DNA from: Colocasia esculenta
Lineage: Eukaryota > Streptophyta > Magnoliopsida > Alismatales > Araceae
Reading direction: 5' to 3'
DNA length: 64,000 bases
Assembly: GCA_014218235.1 (NCBI GenBank)
Contig: CM024764.1
Location: forward strand, 70,903,184-70,967,183
Part shown: positions 36,748-48,124 of the stretch, in pieces
How positions within the stretch are numbered: the stretch's first letter is position 1
How the letters are laid out: each line of letters begins with the position of its first letter
Notes under the pieces: model-generated
What the model saw: only the letters and a program-made list of their open reading frames with translations
The model's database searches: none
What the model was told of the DNA's origin: nothing
Program-made: the position numbers and the translations under genes

Positions 36748-38861
36748 TGTTGCCCAGCTAGCTAGCCCAGAGGGGGGGGGGGTGAATGGGTTATTAAAAA
36801 TTTGATCTTTGATTAATACCTGTTCACTAAAAGGATTACACAACAACTTAAACGAAGGTTAGAGTTAGAGGAAATGAGACAACAGACACACAAAAAACAC
36901 AACCACAAGACACAAGGATTTTTATCCTGGTTCGGAACTCCTCTCCACAGGAGACCTACGTCCAGTCCCTGAGCAATACCTCAGGATTTCACTATCAAGG
37001 GTACTATCCCCCTCACGGATCCTTACACCCAGCCTCAACTGGTCTTCCTTCAACCTGAAGGGAAACAACCACCCTGGATACCACCAGGTCTTCCTTCACC
37101 CAGAAGGGAACACAACCAATAAAAAGAAGTATAAGAACAAGCTTCAGGAACTAGCTCAAACAGCTACAATTCTGAAGCGAACAAGCCTCGAGAGAGAAGG
37201 AATTTTAACACTAGTTTCTCTCCAAAGACTACACTGGCTCACACATGAATTTCTTCTTGAACACTGAGAGCTAAAGAGCTAAGATGGATTGGAATGGAGT
37301 GCTTCGCTCTTGTTTTGAATCACAGAAGACTTGAAGGATTGACGATGCTTTCTTTTTGGAATAATATTCTTCAAAAGTATCTTGTTGTCCTTCTCAGTCT
37401 TGAGTCTTGTATTTAAGCTTCTTCTTGAAATTTGAACATTAAAGATCCGTTGTCTCTCATCCTGGTGTACGTTAGACAGGTCTGCAAGGAAGCTTCTGAT
37501 CTTCAGTCTTTTATCCTTTAGTACACGCCACAGAAATATTTTAATATCTTGTATCTTGTGTCCAACGTTGTACAGATAAGTCTTGTCAGGTATCTGCAAG
37601 TATGTCAACAATAAATAGGAGACAGCTAGGGCTGTTGTTGATCGTTAGTCACAGTTTGGAAAAGATATTGCTAGTTTTAGTAAAGCTCCTTTCTGTCAAA
37701 ATAAAGATGTAGACAGAATAGCACAATGCTGGAAGATATCATCTGCATGCATGAGAGATACGTTCAGAGTGCATTGAATGTATAGCAGTCAAACATACGA
37801 GATACGACTTTGACTATTCAACGTATATCAAAGAGTGTTGATATAATAATGAAATCGATATGAACAAAGCTGATGCCTTTATGACTTATGAAATCGTTAT
37901 AAGTTGATAGGCAAATCGTTATTATAATAATGAAATCGTTATAAGCATTTATGAAATCGTTGTGAAATACAAATCGTTGTATTTCTGAAGAAATCGATAT
38001 GAAACTCTTAACAAATCGTTATGAGATGCAAATCGTTCTGAGTTCTAAAGAAATCGTTTCGACAAGCAAATCGTTACGAGGTCTAACGAAATCGTTACGA
38101 GAACTTAAGAAATCGTTACAGCTAGAAAGTCGTTGTGAATTCTAAAGAAATCGTTACAGCTAGAAAGTCGTTGTGAATTCTAAAGAAATCGTTACGAGAA
38201 CTTAAGAAATCGTTACAGCTAGAAAGTCGTTGTGAATTCTAAAGAAATCTTTACGAGAACTAAAGAAGTCGTTACGGCTAGAAATTCGTTGTGAATTCTA
38301 AAGAAATCGTTACAAGAACTAAAGAAGTCGTTACAGCTAGAAAGTCGTTGTGAATTCTAAAGAAATCGTTACGAGAACTAAAGAAATCGTTACAACGGAC
38401 AAGTTGTTACGCTTTCAAAAGAAATCGTTGCGATGTCTTATAGAATCGTTACGACTGTCAAGTCGTTACGCTTTCAAAAGAAATCGTTGCGATGTCTTAT
38501 AGAATCGTTACGACGGTCAAGTCGTTACGCTTTCCAAAGAAATCGTTGCGGTATCGATTTGTTTGAAACATCACGACTTTTTGGTCAGAAAGGAAATTGA
38601 TCATAATACTTATGAAATCGTTATGAACTTATAAATGAATCGTTCTGATTATCAATAGAAGTCATTATGAAGTATGAAGAAGTCGATGCAATGACTTGGA
38701 AAAAATTATGAAGTGAGAGTCTTACCTGATTGTCTTGAACTTTCTTTTACTTTTATTTCCTGTCCTCAAGGCTCAAGTAATTCATTAGTAATGTTTTGTT
38801 AATCATCAAAATTAATATATAAATAAGTGAGTTAATTTATATGGAGAAAGTTTGGTCATCA
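36748..38861 (-). repeat. SIRE-2 5' LTR (2114 bp)
   Basis: Near-identical to 14940-17014, with a few substitutions and a small difference in octamer-unit copy number near 38130-38180. The promoter for the element's RNA would lie here. Its minus frame at 37279-37611 duplicates the one in the other LTR. Confidence 0.94.
37880..38670 (-). repeat. AACGATTT octamer array in the SIRE-2 5' LTR
   Basis: Same array as at 16085-16830 (AAATCGTT on the plus strand), with one additional GAAATCGTTACAGCTAGAAA-type unit around 38140-38175. Confidence 0.88.
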
Positions 38862-39122
38862 CGATTGTCATCCCCCCTCTAAGGGTACAATTGTACAAGG
38901 AACTCTCTATAGATGAATGTTGTGAATATCTCCTTTCCCAATTAGAACTCTTGGATGAAAAGCATCTGGTCGCCGCTGAACGCACATGTGTTTATCAAAA
39001 TAGGATCGCATGTTTCTATCAAAAGAAGAAGACTGAGAGAAAATTTAAGGTCGGTGATATGGTTGTAAAAAGATTTTTTTTTAAACTTGAGGGGCCAAGA
39101 TCTAAACTGCTACCAAATTGGG
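38862..39122 (+). pseudogene. Tat-1 integrase C-terminal part
   Basis: It resumes after the CGATT duplication with IPPLRVQLYKELSID, then a helix and FKVGDMVVKR near 39040-39070, as in the C-terminal domain of gypsy integrases. It aligns with Tat-2 46721-46983. Similarity ends at CCAAATTGGGAT; the rest of the integrase and any 3' LTR are missing from this copy. Confidence 0.82.
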
Positions 39123-39656
39123 ATCATTGGGCTAAACCACATCGTAGCCCCAACCACAGGATCACTGGGCTAGATTAATGATTAACCAGAAAATAAGTAA
39201 TCCTACAAGTCAGATAACCATGACAATAAATGGAAGTAACCATAGAAAGTACTAAAAGTCCGAGTCAAAAAGGCATGACGCTACTACTCGGACCACGGTA
39301 ATTGGGTAGCTAATCCACAACCTGATCTGGACAAAGAAACTACAAAAAAGCTCTCTTGGTCTCGTAGCCATAAACAAAAGGTCCAACTACAGTTCTACCT
39401 CAACAAGTACAAGTAAACTGCGGAGACCAACCAACACCACATACAGCCTGGTCAGATTGCATATCCTTGCCTAACACACCTCAAGGGGTTCCAGAACCCG
39501 TAGAGTGAGGCAAGTGGGAACAAGGGGCTAGCTACGGCCCAGTGCATCTACTGGTGTCCGTGACCCCAACCACGAGCGCGCTACAAGCAATCGATATGAA
39601 AAATGCAACCACACCACAAGTTGTTGCCCCACTCTCATCTTTCCCTCAACAGATGT
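39123..39656. other. Unassigned 534-bp stretch between the two Tat fragments
   Basis: No coding domain. It contains the near-repeat ATTGGGCTAAACCACATCGT / CACTGGGCTAGA and a GC-richer middle part. It is not similar to any other segment of this window that I noticed. It could be LTR sequence of another element or filler at a recombination junction. Confidence 0.4.
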
Positions 39657-40785
39657 ACAATTTGAAGAAAGTTCAATAATTAATCAAGAGGTGGCAATTT
39701 ATTCGTCGGTTTGTCTCCCAACACTCTCAAAGGCGTAGACCCTTCTATGATCTAACTTAACCTGGAGTCAAATTTCATTGGGACACTAAATGTCAGGTGG
39801 CTTTGGACGAATTAAAGAAATATATGTCTAATCCTCCTATCCTTACGACAACCTCGGGCAAACCCTTGATTCTCTACATTTCAGTCCTGGATGACTTTGT
39901 AGGGGCTATCCTCGCACAAGCAAATGAAGAAGGCAAGGAGAAGGTAGCCTACTACTTGTCTAAGCTCCTTAACCCTTGCGAGCAAAAATATACGGCCATG
40001 AAGAAGATGTATGTTGCTTTAATATAGGTGGTGAAAAAATTGAAGTACTACTTTCTTGCCCATGAAGTTCAACTCATAGCCTGCACGAACCCTATCAATT
40101 ATCCTCACTGATAGGTTAGCACGATGACAAAGCTTTCTCTCTCAGTTGTTACCTATCACCCTCTCTCTTGATTTGATCCTGTCCAGTTGAAGTTTCAAGA
40201 TGATGAACTAATGTCCATTAACCAACCTTCAGATCCTATGTGGACATTACATTTTGATGGAGCTTTGAATTCTCATAGAAAGGGCATTGGTATTGTTCTC
40301 CAATCACCTGCAGGTGTCACTATTCCTTAAGCCTTTTACCTGGCATTCCCCATCACCAATAAAATAGTTGAATATGATGCTCTTCTAGTTAGACTTGAGG
40401 CCGCATATCTCTATGGTGTCACCCAACTATGAATTGTAGGTGATAGCCAACTTAACCTCTGCCAAGTGCTCACTAAATGCCACACTCCATATCCAAAGCT
40501 CAAGCCTTACCAAGAACTTGCCTCCGCCTATGCCAAATTATTCTCCAAGTTGTTCTTTGTCCATGTTCCTCGTAGTCAAAATATTCTAGCTAATGCTCTT
40601 GCTTCTCTCACTTAATCCTTAACATTTTCTCTCAAAAGAAGTTTTGAATCTATTATCATCCATAGGCCTCTCGCTCCTACTACTCGGGAAGATGCTTTCC
40701 TTAGGGTCAAAAAAGAAGTGTTGAAGAAGGTTGAGGAGGGAGAAAATAAAAAAATCAAGATGTAATAAGAATTGACATATCAAGA
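39657..40785 (+). pseudogene. Tat-2: gypsy RNase H and additional (archaeal-type) RNase H
   Basis: A 5'-truncated Tat element. It begins in the RT connection (aligned with 8890 onwards). The frame 39797-40027 gives the first, RT-linked RNase H: LDELKKYMSNPPIL, ILYISVLDDFVGAILAQ and KVAYYLSKLLNPCEQKYTA. After stops a second RNase H starts near 40238: LHFDGALNSHRKGIGIVLQ (catalytic Asp), KIVEYDALL (catalytic Glu) and GDSQL (catalytic Asp), then HVPRSQNILANALASL, ending at TAA 40613-40615. Two RNase H domains in a row define the Tat/Ogre-type lineage. The spacer towards integrase (KKEVLKKVEEGENKK) is cut by Gypsy-C at 40786. Confidence 0.88.
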
Positions 40786-41215
40786 TGTAATACCTCAAAG
40801 TATAAAATGATAAATAAGTGAGAAGCGGTCGGGAAAACATAATGCATTTTTTGAGCAGATGGAGAGATTAAGCAAATTCGGATCTATTTAAGCCCTAACT
40901 GAAAATGTGCTAAAGGAATCTACTGGGCAAGTTTTGCTCATCCCTATCTTTTCAACATTTTTCAGGTGACAATCAAGTTTGAACATAGCGGGCAGGGCTG
41001 TGCGCCGAGAAACTCCCTTCTTATTGTAATAGAGTTAGATAGGCATATCATGTTTAGTACATCTTAGATGTCCTAATGAGTTTTGTTTAAATAGTTTTTC
41101 ATGTATCTCGAGACTCTCAGGCATTATGCCAACTTATATATTATAATAAATGTTTCGTTAGTTATCGTTTTAATTTATTACGTCTTGATATTTTTGCTGC
41201 TATTAGGACGTGACA
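40786..41215 (+). repeat. Gypsy-C 5' LTR
   Basis: 430 bp, TGTAATACCT...GACGTGACA; the partner is 45427-45856. Confidence 0.95.
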
Positions 41216-41222
41216 GATTTAG

Positions 41223-41234
41223 TGGTATCAGAGC
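41223..41234 (+). other. Gypsy-C primer binding site
   Basis: TGGTATCAGAGC, 7 bp after the 5' LTR, complementary to initiator-Met tRNA. Confidence 0.93.
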
Positions 41235-41375
41235 CCGGTTTTTGGAGTCTTATAGTCTTAGGATTATTAGACTCCAACAATCAATAACTAACTGGTGAGG
41301 TGGGTAGAAAAGTAATTGGGAAAAAGATTGAGTTATATTAGTTATATAAGATGCAATTTTATTTGATTAAAGGTT

Positions 41376-42422
41376 ATGGAATTTATCAACCTAAAACAGA
41401 GAAGTTTGACAATAGCAGAATATGAAGCTCAATTTTCTAGATTATCTAGATATGCTTTACATTTGGTTGCCATTGAAAAGTTGAAAGCCAGAAGATTTCT
41501 GAATGGACTGAAGCCCAGTTATATTACTGAATTGGCCTCATTACTAATCTCCACTTATTTAGATATGGTAAGAAGGGCTTTAGCTTTAGAAAGTGCAACT
41601 GAGATGACAGACAGAATTAGGAGCAAGATTGGAAACAACCAAAGGAATTCGACTTCTACTTCTGGGATAGTTAAGCCTAGCAATAACAAAAGGAAGAATG
41701 AGGGCAAAAATATTGCACAAGCACCCAAGAAGCTAAAGCAGATCGATGATAATCCCGAGATAGAAAAAGTGACATGTACTCATTGCCAAAAAATGGGACA
41801 CATAACAGATGAATGCTGGAAGAAGTTAGGTGCCTGCTTGAAATGTGGAAGTCGTGAACACCGCATCCCAGCTTGCCCACAACTTCAAGGCCAGTCAAAT
41901 GCACCTCAAAGAATTAATAGGAAACTAGGAAGATTACAAGCTCTGGGAATGACGAACGAGAATCAAGAAGGGGGAATCATCGAAGGTACTCTCATCGTCC
42001 ACTCTAAACCCATTTTTGTTCTATTTGATTCTAGAGCTACACATTCATTCATTTCTTGGGCCTTTGTCAATACCTTGAAGTCAAAGCTAACCACCCTACC
42101 TACTAGAATAAACATATCAACCCCCATTAGTTTTGGGATAAATCTCGATTTCTATTGTCCATCCAGTGAAATACTCATTAACAACCAGAACTTTCCAGTA
42201 GATTTAATTTGCCTTGACATGGATAGGTATGATGTAATATTGGGAGCTGATTGGCTGTCACAGTATCATGTCAAATTAGATTGCCGGTTAAAACAACTCA
42301 CCTTTATAGAAAAGAATATACTCCCCGTAACTTTTCCTGTTACACATAAATCTCAACCTACAATTCTTATATCTGCCCTTCGAGCCCAGAAACTTCTACA
42401 AAAGGGTTGCATAGCTTATTAA
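41376..42422 (+). pseudogene. Gypsy-C gag C-terminal part and protease
   Basis: The frame starts MEFINLKQRSLTIAEYEAQF, matching residues about 140 onward of Gypsy-A gag, so the gag N-terminal half is gone; only about 140 bp of other sequence separates it from the PBS. Two zinc knuckles, CTHCQKMGHITDEC and CLKCGSREHRIPAC, lie near 41775 and 41835. The protease follows: VLFDSRATHSFIS, where the Gly of the D-S-G-A site is Arg. MDRYDVILGADWLSQY follows near 42220. A TAA at 42420-42422 ends the frame; the RT frame continues in the same phase after it. The start ATG is only the first available Met, not a proven start. Confidence 0.88.
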
Positions 42423-42431
42423 GCTTCAGTA

Positions 42432-44054
42432 GTGGTAGCAGATTCCCCAAATCCTAAACTTGAAAAGATTCTAGTGGTGAGAGAGTATCCAGACGTGTTC
42501 CCCATAGATTTACCAGGTTTGCCCCTCGAGCGGGAAGTAAGCTTTTCTATAGAGCTAATTCCAGGAGCTGCCCCAGTTTCCAAGACACCCTATAGAATGT
42601 CTTTAGCAGAAATGAAGGAATTAAAGAAACAATTGACTAAACTATTGGAAAAAAGGTTTATCAGACCAAGCACTTCACCCTGGGGAGCACCAGTCCTATT
42701 TGTCAAAAAGAAAGATGGATCATTAAGATTGTGTATAGACTACAGACAACTGAACCAATTGACAGTTAAGAATAAATACCCTTTACCAAGGATCGATGAC
42801 TTATTTGACCAATTAGCTGGAGCACAATACTTTTCCAAGATTGATTTGAGGTCAGGATATCATCAATTGAGGGTCAAAGAGAAAAATATTCATAAGACAG
42901 CTTTCAGGAGCAGATATGGACATTATGAATTTGTGGTCATGCCTTTTGGATTGACAAATGCTCCAATAGTTTTTACGCAGCTAATGAATAATATATTCAG
43001 ACCTTATCTGGATCAGTTTATAGTGGTGTTCATTGATGATATATTGATATATTCTAAGAATAAGGAAGAGCATGAGTCTTATTTAAGGATAACCTTACAA
43101 ACATTAAGAGAACATAAGTTATATGCCAAGCTAGGCAAGTGTGACTTCTGGTTAGCAAAGGTAGCCTTTTTGGGACATGTTATCTCGAAGGAAGGTATTT
43201 CTATGGATCCTTCAAAAATTGAGGCTATTCAAAAGTGGGGGAGACCCACTACTGTCACAGAGATTAGAAGTTTCCTGGGTATGGCCAACTATTATCGAAG
43301 ATTTGTAAAGGATTTTGCTAAAATCATTGTACATTTAACCAAATTAACCAAGAAAGAGGTTCCATTTGTTTGGGATGAAAAATGTGAAGCTAGTTTCCAA
43401 AAATTGAAAGAATGTCCGACTTCAACTCCTGTACTCACATTACCCATTGAAGGAAAAGATTATGAAGTTTACACTGATGTTTCAAATGTCTGCTTAGGTT
43501 GTGTACTGATGCAAGAAGGAAAAGTTATTGCATATGCTTCTAGGCAATTGAAGACACATGAAAAGAACTATCCAGTACATGATCTAGAGTTGGCTGCAAT
43601 CATATTTGCCCTTAAAATTTGGAGACATTATTTGTGCGGAGCCCAATTCATAGTACATAGTGATCATAAAAGTTTGAAATATTTGTTTTCTCAAAAGGAA
43701 TTGAACATGAGACAGAGAAGGTGGCTAGAATATATTAAAGATTTCGACTTCTTCTTCCAGTATCAACCAGGAAAAGGAAATGTAGTAGCTGATGCTCTAA
43801 GTAGAAACCCACTGGGACAATTATCATGTATGATTTGCGGTGAGTGGAAATTACTTGAGCAATTTTCAACACTTATTTTAAATGTGGATACTTCAGAATA
43901 TCATATTATGATTGCTAGCCTAAGAGTCCAATCAGATATTTTGAAGGAAATTAAAGAACAACAAGATAATGATCCAGCAATAGTGGAAATCAAAGAACAA
44001 TTGAATAACAGACCTGAATTTCACATGGACAATGAGGGAGGGCTTATGTTCTAA
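42432..44054 (+). pseudogene. Gypsy-C reverse transcriptase and RNase H
   Basis: 540 uninterrupted codons. Blocks: REYPDVFPIDLPGLP, TSPWGAPVLFVKKKDGS, CIDYRQLNQLTVKNKYPLP, KIDLRSGYHQ and the catalytic FIDD at 43029-43040. The thumb and connection follow, then RNase H YTDVSNVCLGCVLMQ, VHDLELAAIIFALKIWRHY and HSDHKSLKYLF, and YQPGKGNVVADALSRN. This is the least damaged gypsy pol domain in the window, in one frame with the protease except for the TAA before it. It ends at TAA 44052-44054, after which the integrase continues in another frame. Confidence 0.93.
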
Positions 44055-45400
44055 GAGAGAATATGTGAGCCAGATCATCAAGAAATTAAGAGAAAATATT
44101 AGAAGAAGCCCACAAGAGTCGTTATACCATTCATCCAGGAGCAACAAAAATGTATCAAGATTTGAAGAAGACTTATTGGTGGAACAATATGAAGAGGGAA
44201 ATAGTTGAATATGTCTCCAAATGTCTAACATGCCAAAACGTTAAGGCAGAACATCAGGTACCTGCTGGGAAATTAAAACCGTTAGAAATACCAGAATGGA
44301 AATGGGATAGTGTTAGTATAGATTTTATTACAGGATTACCAAAAACAAGAAGTGGTCATGATGGCATTTGGGTTGTTATAGTTCGTTTGACCAAGGCAGC
44401 ACATTTCTTACCCATAAAGACAAAATGGTCTGTAAATATTTTGGTAGCACAATATATAAAGGAGATTGTTAGATTGCATGGAATTCCAGTAAATATTATT
44501 TCAGACAGAGATTCTAGATTCACATTACATTTCTGGATTGGATTACAATCAGCCTTGGGAACAAAGTTGAATTTTAGCACGGCATTCCATCCTCAAACAG
44601 ATGGGCAAACAGAAAGGATTAATCAGGTTATTGAAGATATGTGTAGAGCATGCATTCTAGATTTTGGAGGTGACTGGAAAGAACATTTACCACTAATGGA
44701 ATTTGTCTTTAATAATAGCTATCAATCCACCATTCAGATGGCACCATTTGAAGCTCTATATGGCAGGAATTGTAGATCTCCCATATGTTGGAAAGAAATT
44801 GGTGAAAAACAAATGATTGGGCCAGAAATAGTCCAGAAAACAACTAATATTATCCAGATAATTAGGCAAAGGATGAAGGCAGCCCAAGATCAACAAAAAA
44901 GTTATGCAGATCAAAGAAGAAGAGAGTTGGAATTCCAAGTTGGAGACCATGTGTTCTTAAAAGTATCACTAACAAGAGGAATTAAGAGGTTTGGGATTAA
45001 AGGAAAACTTAGTCCCCGATTCATTGGACCTTTCGAGATCTTAGAAAGAATTGGGGAAGTAAGCTATAAACTAGCCTTGCCTCCTCAGCTTGCAGGAGTA
45101 CATGATGTCTTCCATGTTTCGATGCTTCGGAAATATGTTTATGATCTATCTCACATTATTCAATTCGAAGATCTAGACTTCCAAAAAGATCTGACTTATA
45201 AAGAACAACCTACCAAGATCTAGGATCGAAAGATACAACAACTCAGGAACAAAAGCATACCAATAGTAAAAATCCAATGGAGCAGAAGAGGACAAGATGA
45301 AGCTACTTGGGAACCAGAAGAAACCATAAGAAAGAAGTATCCAGAACTATTTGAAGGTAAGTATCTTTTCATTCTAGTTACATTATGTAGAATTTGGGGG
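44055..45400 (+). pseudogene. Gypsy-C integrase with C-terminal chromodomain
   Basis: The zinc-binding part spans about 44102-44240 (EEAHKSRYTIHPG and CLTCQNVKAEH). The 357-codon frame 44150-45223 holds the core: SIDFITGLPK (Asp), ISDRDSRFT (Asp) and QTDGQTERINQ (Glu), all present. Then come RRRELEFQVGDHVFLKV, IKGKLSPRFIGPFEIL and HDVFHVSMLRKY. A TAG at 45221-45223 precedes the chromodomain-like tail QLRNKSIPIVKIQWSRR and DEATWEPEETIRKKYPELF, in frame to about 45360. The tail places it with Tekay/Del chromoviruses, close to Gypsy-A in protein, although the LTRs are far shorter. Confidence 0.92.
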
Positions 45401-45411
45401 ACCAAATTCTT

Positions 45412-45426
45412 AAAAGTGGGGGAGGG
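45412..45426 (+). other. Gypsy-C polypurine tract
   Basis: AAAAGTGGGGGAGGG directly before the 3' LTR. Confidence 0.9.
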
Positions 45427-45856
45427 TGTAATACCCCAAAGTATAAAATGATAAATAAGTGAGAAACGGTCGGGAAAACATAATGCAGTTTTTGAGCAGA
45501 TGGAGAGATTAAGCAAATTCGGATCTATCTAAGCCCTGACTGAAAATGTGCTAAAGGAATCTACTGGGAAAGTTTTGCTCATCCCTATTTTTTCAACATT
45601 TTTCAGGTGACAATCAAGTTTGAACATAGCGGGCAGGGCTGTGCGTCGAGAAACTCCCTTCTTATTGTAATAGAGTTAGATAGGCATATCATGTTTAGTA
45701 CATCTTAGATGTCCTAATGAGTTTTGTTTAAATAGTTTTTCATGTATCTCGAGACTCTCAGGTATTATGCCAACTTATATATTGTAGTAAATGTTACGTT
45801 AGTTATCGTTTTAATCTATTATGTCTCGATATTTCCTCTACTATTGGGACGTGACA
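45427..45856 (+). repeat. Gypsy-C 3' LTR
   Basis: 430 bp, aligned without gaps to 40786-41215, with about 20 differences by hand count. Confidence 0.95.
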
Positions 45857-47042
45857 CAAGAGAAACTATGATTTTATGAGATTGCAAAATATTACAAGGA
45901 TCTGTCATATCCTAAGGAAGCCACAACAGGGGAAAAGAGAGCAATAAGAAGAATGGCCCAGAGATATGCATTGATTGGTAATGTGCTGTATAGGAGAAGC
46001 CTCACAAGTGCTCTTCTTAGACGTCTTGACGATGATGAAGTATGAAATATTATTGAGAAGGCACAGTCGAAAGTGTGTGGAGGCCTTGTTAACTACCAGA
46101 TGTTAGCAAAGAAGATCCTTAGACATCGCTTTTACTGGCCCACTCTAGACAAGAACTATGTTATCAATGTCCGTAGGTATGTCAAGTGCCAACTTCACAC
46201 CAAAAAAATTCATTCTCCCTCTTCTTCACTCTATCCTACATCCTCCCCATGGCCTTTCTCCATGTGGGCTTTCAACATCATTGGTCCTCTTCGCGACTCT
46301 AACTCCCTCACCTGACAAAGGTCATTCATCTACACTGCTACAGAGTACTTCACCAAGCGTGTGGAAGCAGAAGTGTATGTGGAAATCAAGGCAACAACAG
46401 AGTGCAAATTCATCATGAAGAACATCATCGCTAGGTTCGGCCTCCCAAGCGCCATCATCACCGACAATGGACTACAATTCATTTCTCAAGGACTTCATGA
46501 TCTTTGTAATATGTATAAAATTACATTACATCATTCTTCTCTTTATTATCCACAAGGTAATAGTCAACCAGAGGCATCTAGTAAAACTTTGATTAAAATT
46601 ATAAAGAAAATATGAGAGTTTAATAAATTTTTGAACTAGCCTACCACACTTCAATCCGCACTCCAACTGGGCAAACCCCATTCACCCTTACTTATGAGAT
46701 GGAGGTTGTAGTCCCATATGCGATTCTCATCCCCTCTCTAAGGGTATAATTAGACAAGGAACTCTCTATGGATGAATGTCATAAGTCTCTCCTTTCCCAA
46801 TTAGAACTCTTTGATGAAATGTGTCTGGTCTCCACTTAACACACATGTGTTTATCAAAACATGCTCGTACGTTTCTATCAAAAGAAGATGATTGAGAGAA
46901 AATTTAAGGTTTGTGGTATGGTAGTAAAAAGAATTTTGCAAAACCTAAGGGGCCAAGATCTAAACTGCTACCAAATTGGGATGGGTCGTACATTGTAAGA
47001 GAAGTTTATCCTGGAAATGCTTATAAACTTGTTAATGTAGAG
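45857..47042 (+). pseudogene. Tat-2 integrase
   Basis: It begins in the pre-integrase spacer (YEIAKYYKDLSYPKEA and RRMAQRYALIGNVLYRRSL). The zinc-binding part has KKILRHRFYWPTLDKN and RRYVKCQLH, where the first Cys of the CxxC is lost. The core reads MWAFNIIGP, with the first catalytic Asp changed to Asn; then IITDNGLQFIS (second Asp) near 46460 and GNSQPEASSKTL (Glu) near 46563. Stops and frame changes follow, then WDGSYIVREVYPGNAYKLVN up to the TAGAG duplication. The last part of the reading continues at 62457. Clearly dead, with both catalytic and frame losses. Confidence 0.87.
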
Positions 47043-47099
47043 TGTAAGACCTTGGGCCTTATTGGACCCTTAACGGGTCTTCTTATGGAATAGTGCCTG

Positions 47100-47300
47100 T
47101 GGACGTCAACAGTAGGTTGACTTCAAGCTTGTGGACGTCAATAGAGGGTAGACGGTGAGGGTGCTGCCATCTACATAGTCTTGGCATCAAGTGATGTTGA
47201 CGTCTACTGAGTTTTCCATACATGAACTTGATGACAAGTGATGTTGACGTCAAGGATTGTCAGTGCAAGTTGACGGCAATAGATGTTGACGTCAACCTAC
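47100..47300. repeat. GTTGACGTCAAC-type palindrome array in LTR D, first cluster
   Basis: Repeated GGACGTCAA, GTTGACGTC, GTTGACGGCAA and a full GTTGACGTCAAC near 47287. The core TGACGTCA is the perfect palindrome bound by plant bZIP (TGA-type) factors in other promoters; binding here is untested. Confidence 0.78.
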
Positions 47301-47819
47301 CTGGCCTGTGTTTTTAGGGGCGACCTGAGGCCCTTCTCCTTCATTCCTCTCCCTCTCCTTCCCACCACCCTCACCCCTCTCCTTCTCCACTTTTTTTGGC
47401 GGACGACGGGAGCTCGTGGGGAGGTCGTGGTGCTCGTGGCGGCAACGGATCGGGTGAGAAATGGAGGTTGGAAGGGTCATCTTCGCGGGGAAGCTCCGGG
47501 GGATTCGGTGTGATTCGAGGTTTATTAGGAGTTGTATTGCATTTTTGAGGTAGGGACTCTGCCCCTTGACTCCCCTGTGTTGCAAATGCCATGATTGTGT
47601 TGTGTGATTTGCATGAAATCGTGGTTTTTGGGGAGGGTTTGTCCATGTCGGGTTTTGGGGTGAAATCGCCGATCCAAGCATTGGATCGTCATTTTTCCGG
47701 CTCTCTAGTGGTTACTTGTGATGAGGGAAAGCGTTTCCCCTCATCAAACCGTTGGTTTTTGGGTCGGATACCCCTTGGGATCGGCCTAGGGCCGTTTCGG
47801 CTACTGGGAGATGAAGAAC

Positions 47820-47976
47820 TTAACGTCAACATCGGTTGACGTCAAGTTCTTCAGGAAGGAATTTGGCGGGAAGATCGCTTGCCTTCGACTGGAGGTAAAC
47901 GGCCAGCATGTCGCCGTCTACTTTTTGTAGGCGGCCAGGGTACTGTCGTCTATTCCTTGTCGACGACAGTCGATGT
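47820..47976. repeat. Palindrome array in LTR D, second cluster, left part
   Basis: AACGTCAACATCGGTTGACG near 47821 forms an imperfect hairpin; GGCCAGCATGTCGCCGTC and GGCGGCCAGGG words follow. SIRE-1 inserted at its right end. The cluster continues at 61451 (GTTGGCGGCAATCGATGTTG and GCCGTCAAC). Confidence 0.7.
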
Positions 47977-48124
47977 TGATGATCAGTCCATCCCCATATA
48001 ATTTTATTTTTGGTAATTAACAAAACCTTAACAAATATTTTTTAACAATCTTTTGCGAAGTTCATCCACAAGAAATAATCCAAGAAAAATCTGTAACTTA
48101 TTCTCACACACTGTTATTTAAAGT

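Larger units (their letters stand above)
14940..38861 (-). mobile_element. SIRE-2: full-length Ty1/copia SIRE/Maximus-type element, minus strand, split by Gypsy-A
   Basis: On the plus strand it starts TGTTGCCCAGC and ends TTGGTCATCA (reversed: TGATGACCAA ... GCTGGGCAACA). The 5-bp duplication CGATT flanks it (14935-14939 and 38862-38866). Removing it rejoins the Tat-1 integrase, and the empty site is seen in Tat-2 at about 46720-46735. It has two LTRs of 2.1 kb, an initiator-Met PBS, gag with two zinc knuckles, protease, integrase, RT, RNase H, a long 3' ORF and a polypurine tract. Without the 10.6-kb Gypsy-A insert it is about 13.3 kb, a size typical of SIRE elements. Confidence 0.95.
40786..45856 (+). 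mobile_element. Gypsy-C: Tekay-like chromovirus with 430-bp LTRs, 5' gag deleted
   Basis: Both LTRs are 430 bp, TGTAATACC...GGACGTGACA. The duplication CAAGA (40781-40785 and 45857-45861) flanks it, inside Tat-2. PBS at 41223-41234, PPT at 45412-45426. Total 5071 bp. Gag lacks its first ~140 residues compared with Gypsy-A. By hand I count about 20 differences between the two LTRs, without indels and mostly transitions. Confidence 0.94.

Noticed and set aside
47283..47840. Protein gene in LTR D (frames of 76-129 codons on both strands)
   Set aside because: Overlapping frames in the C/T-rich leader tract of an LTR; no domain and no intron-exon structure I can support.
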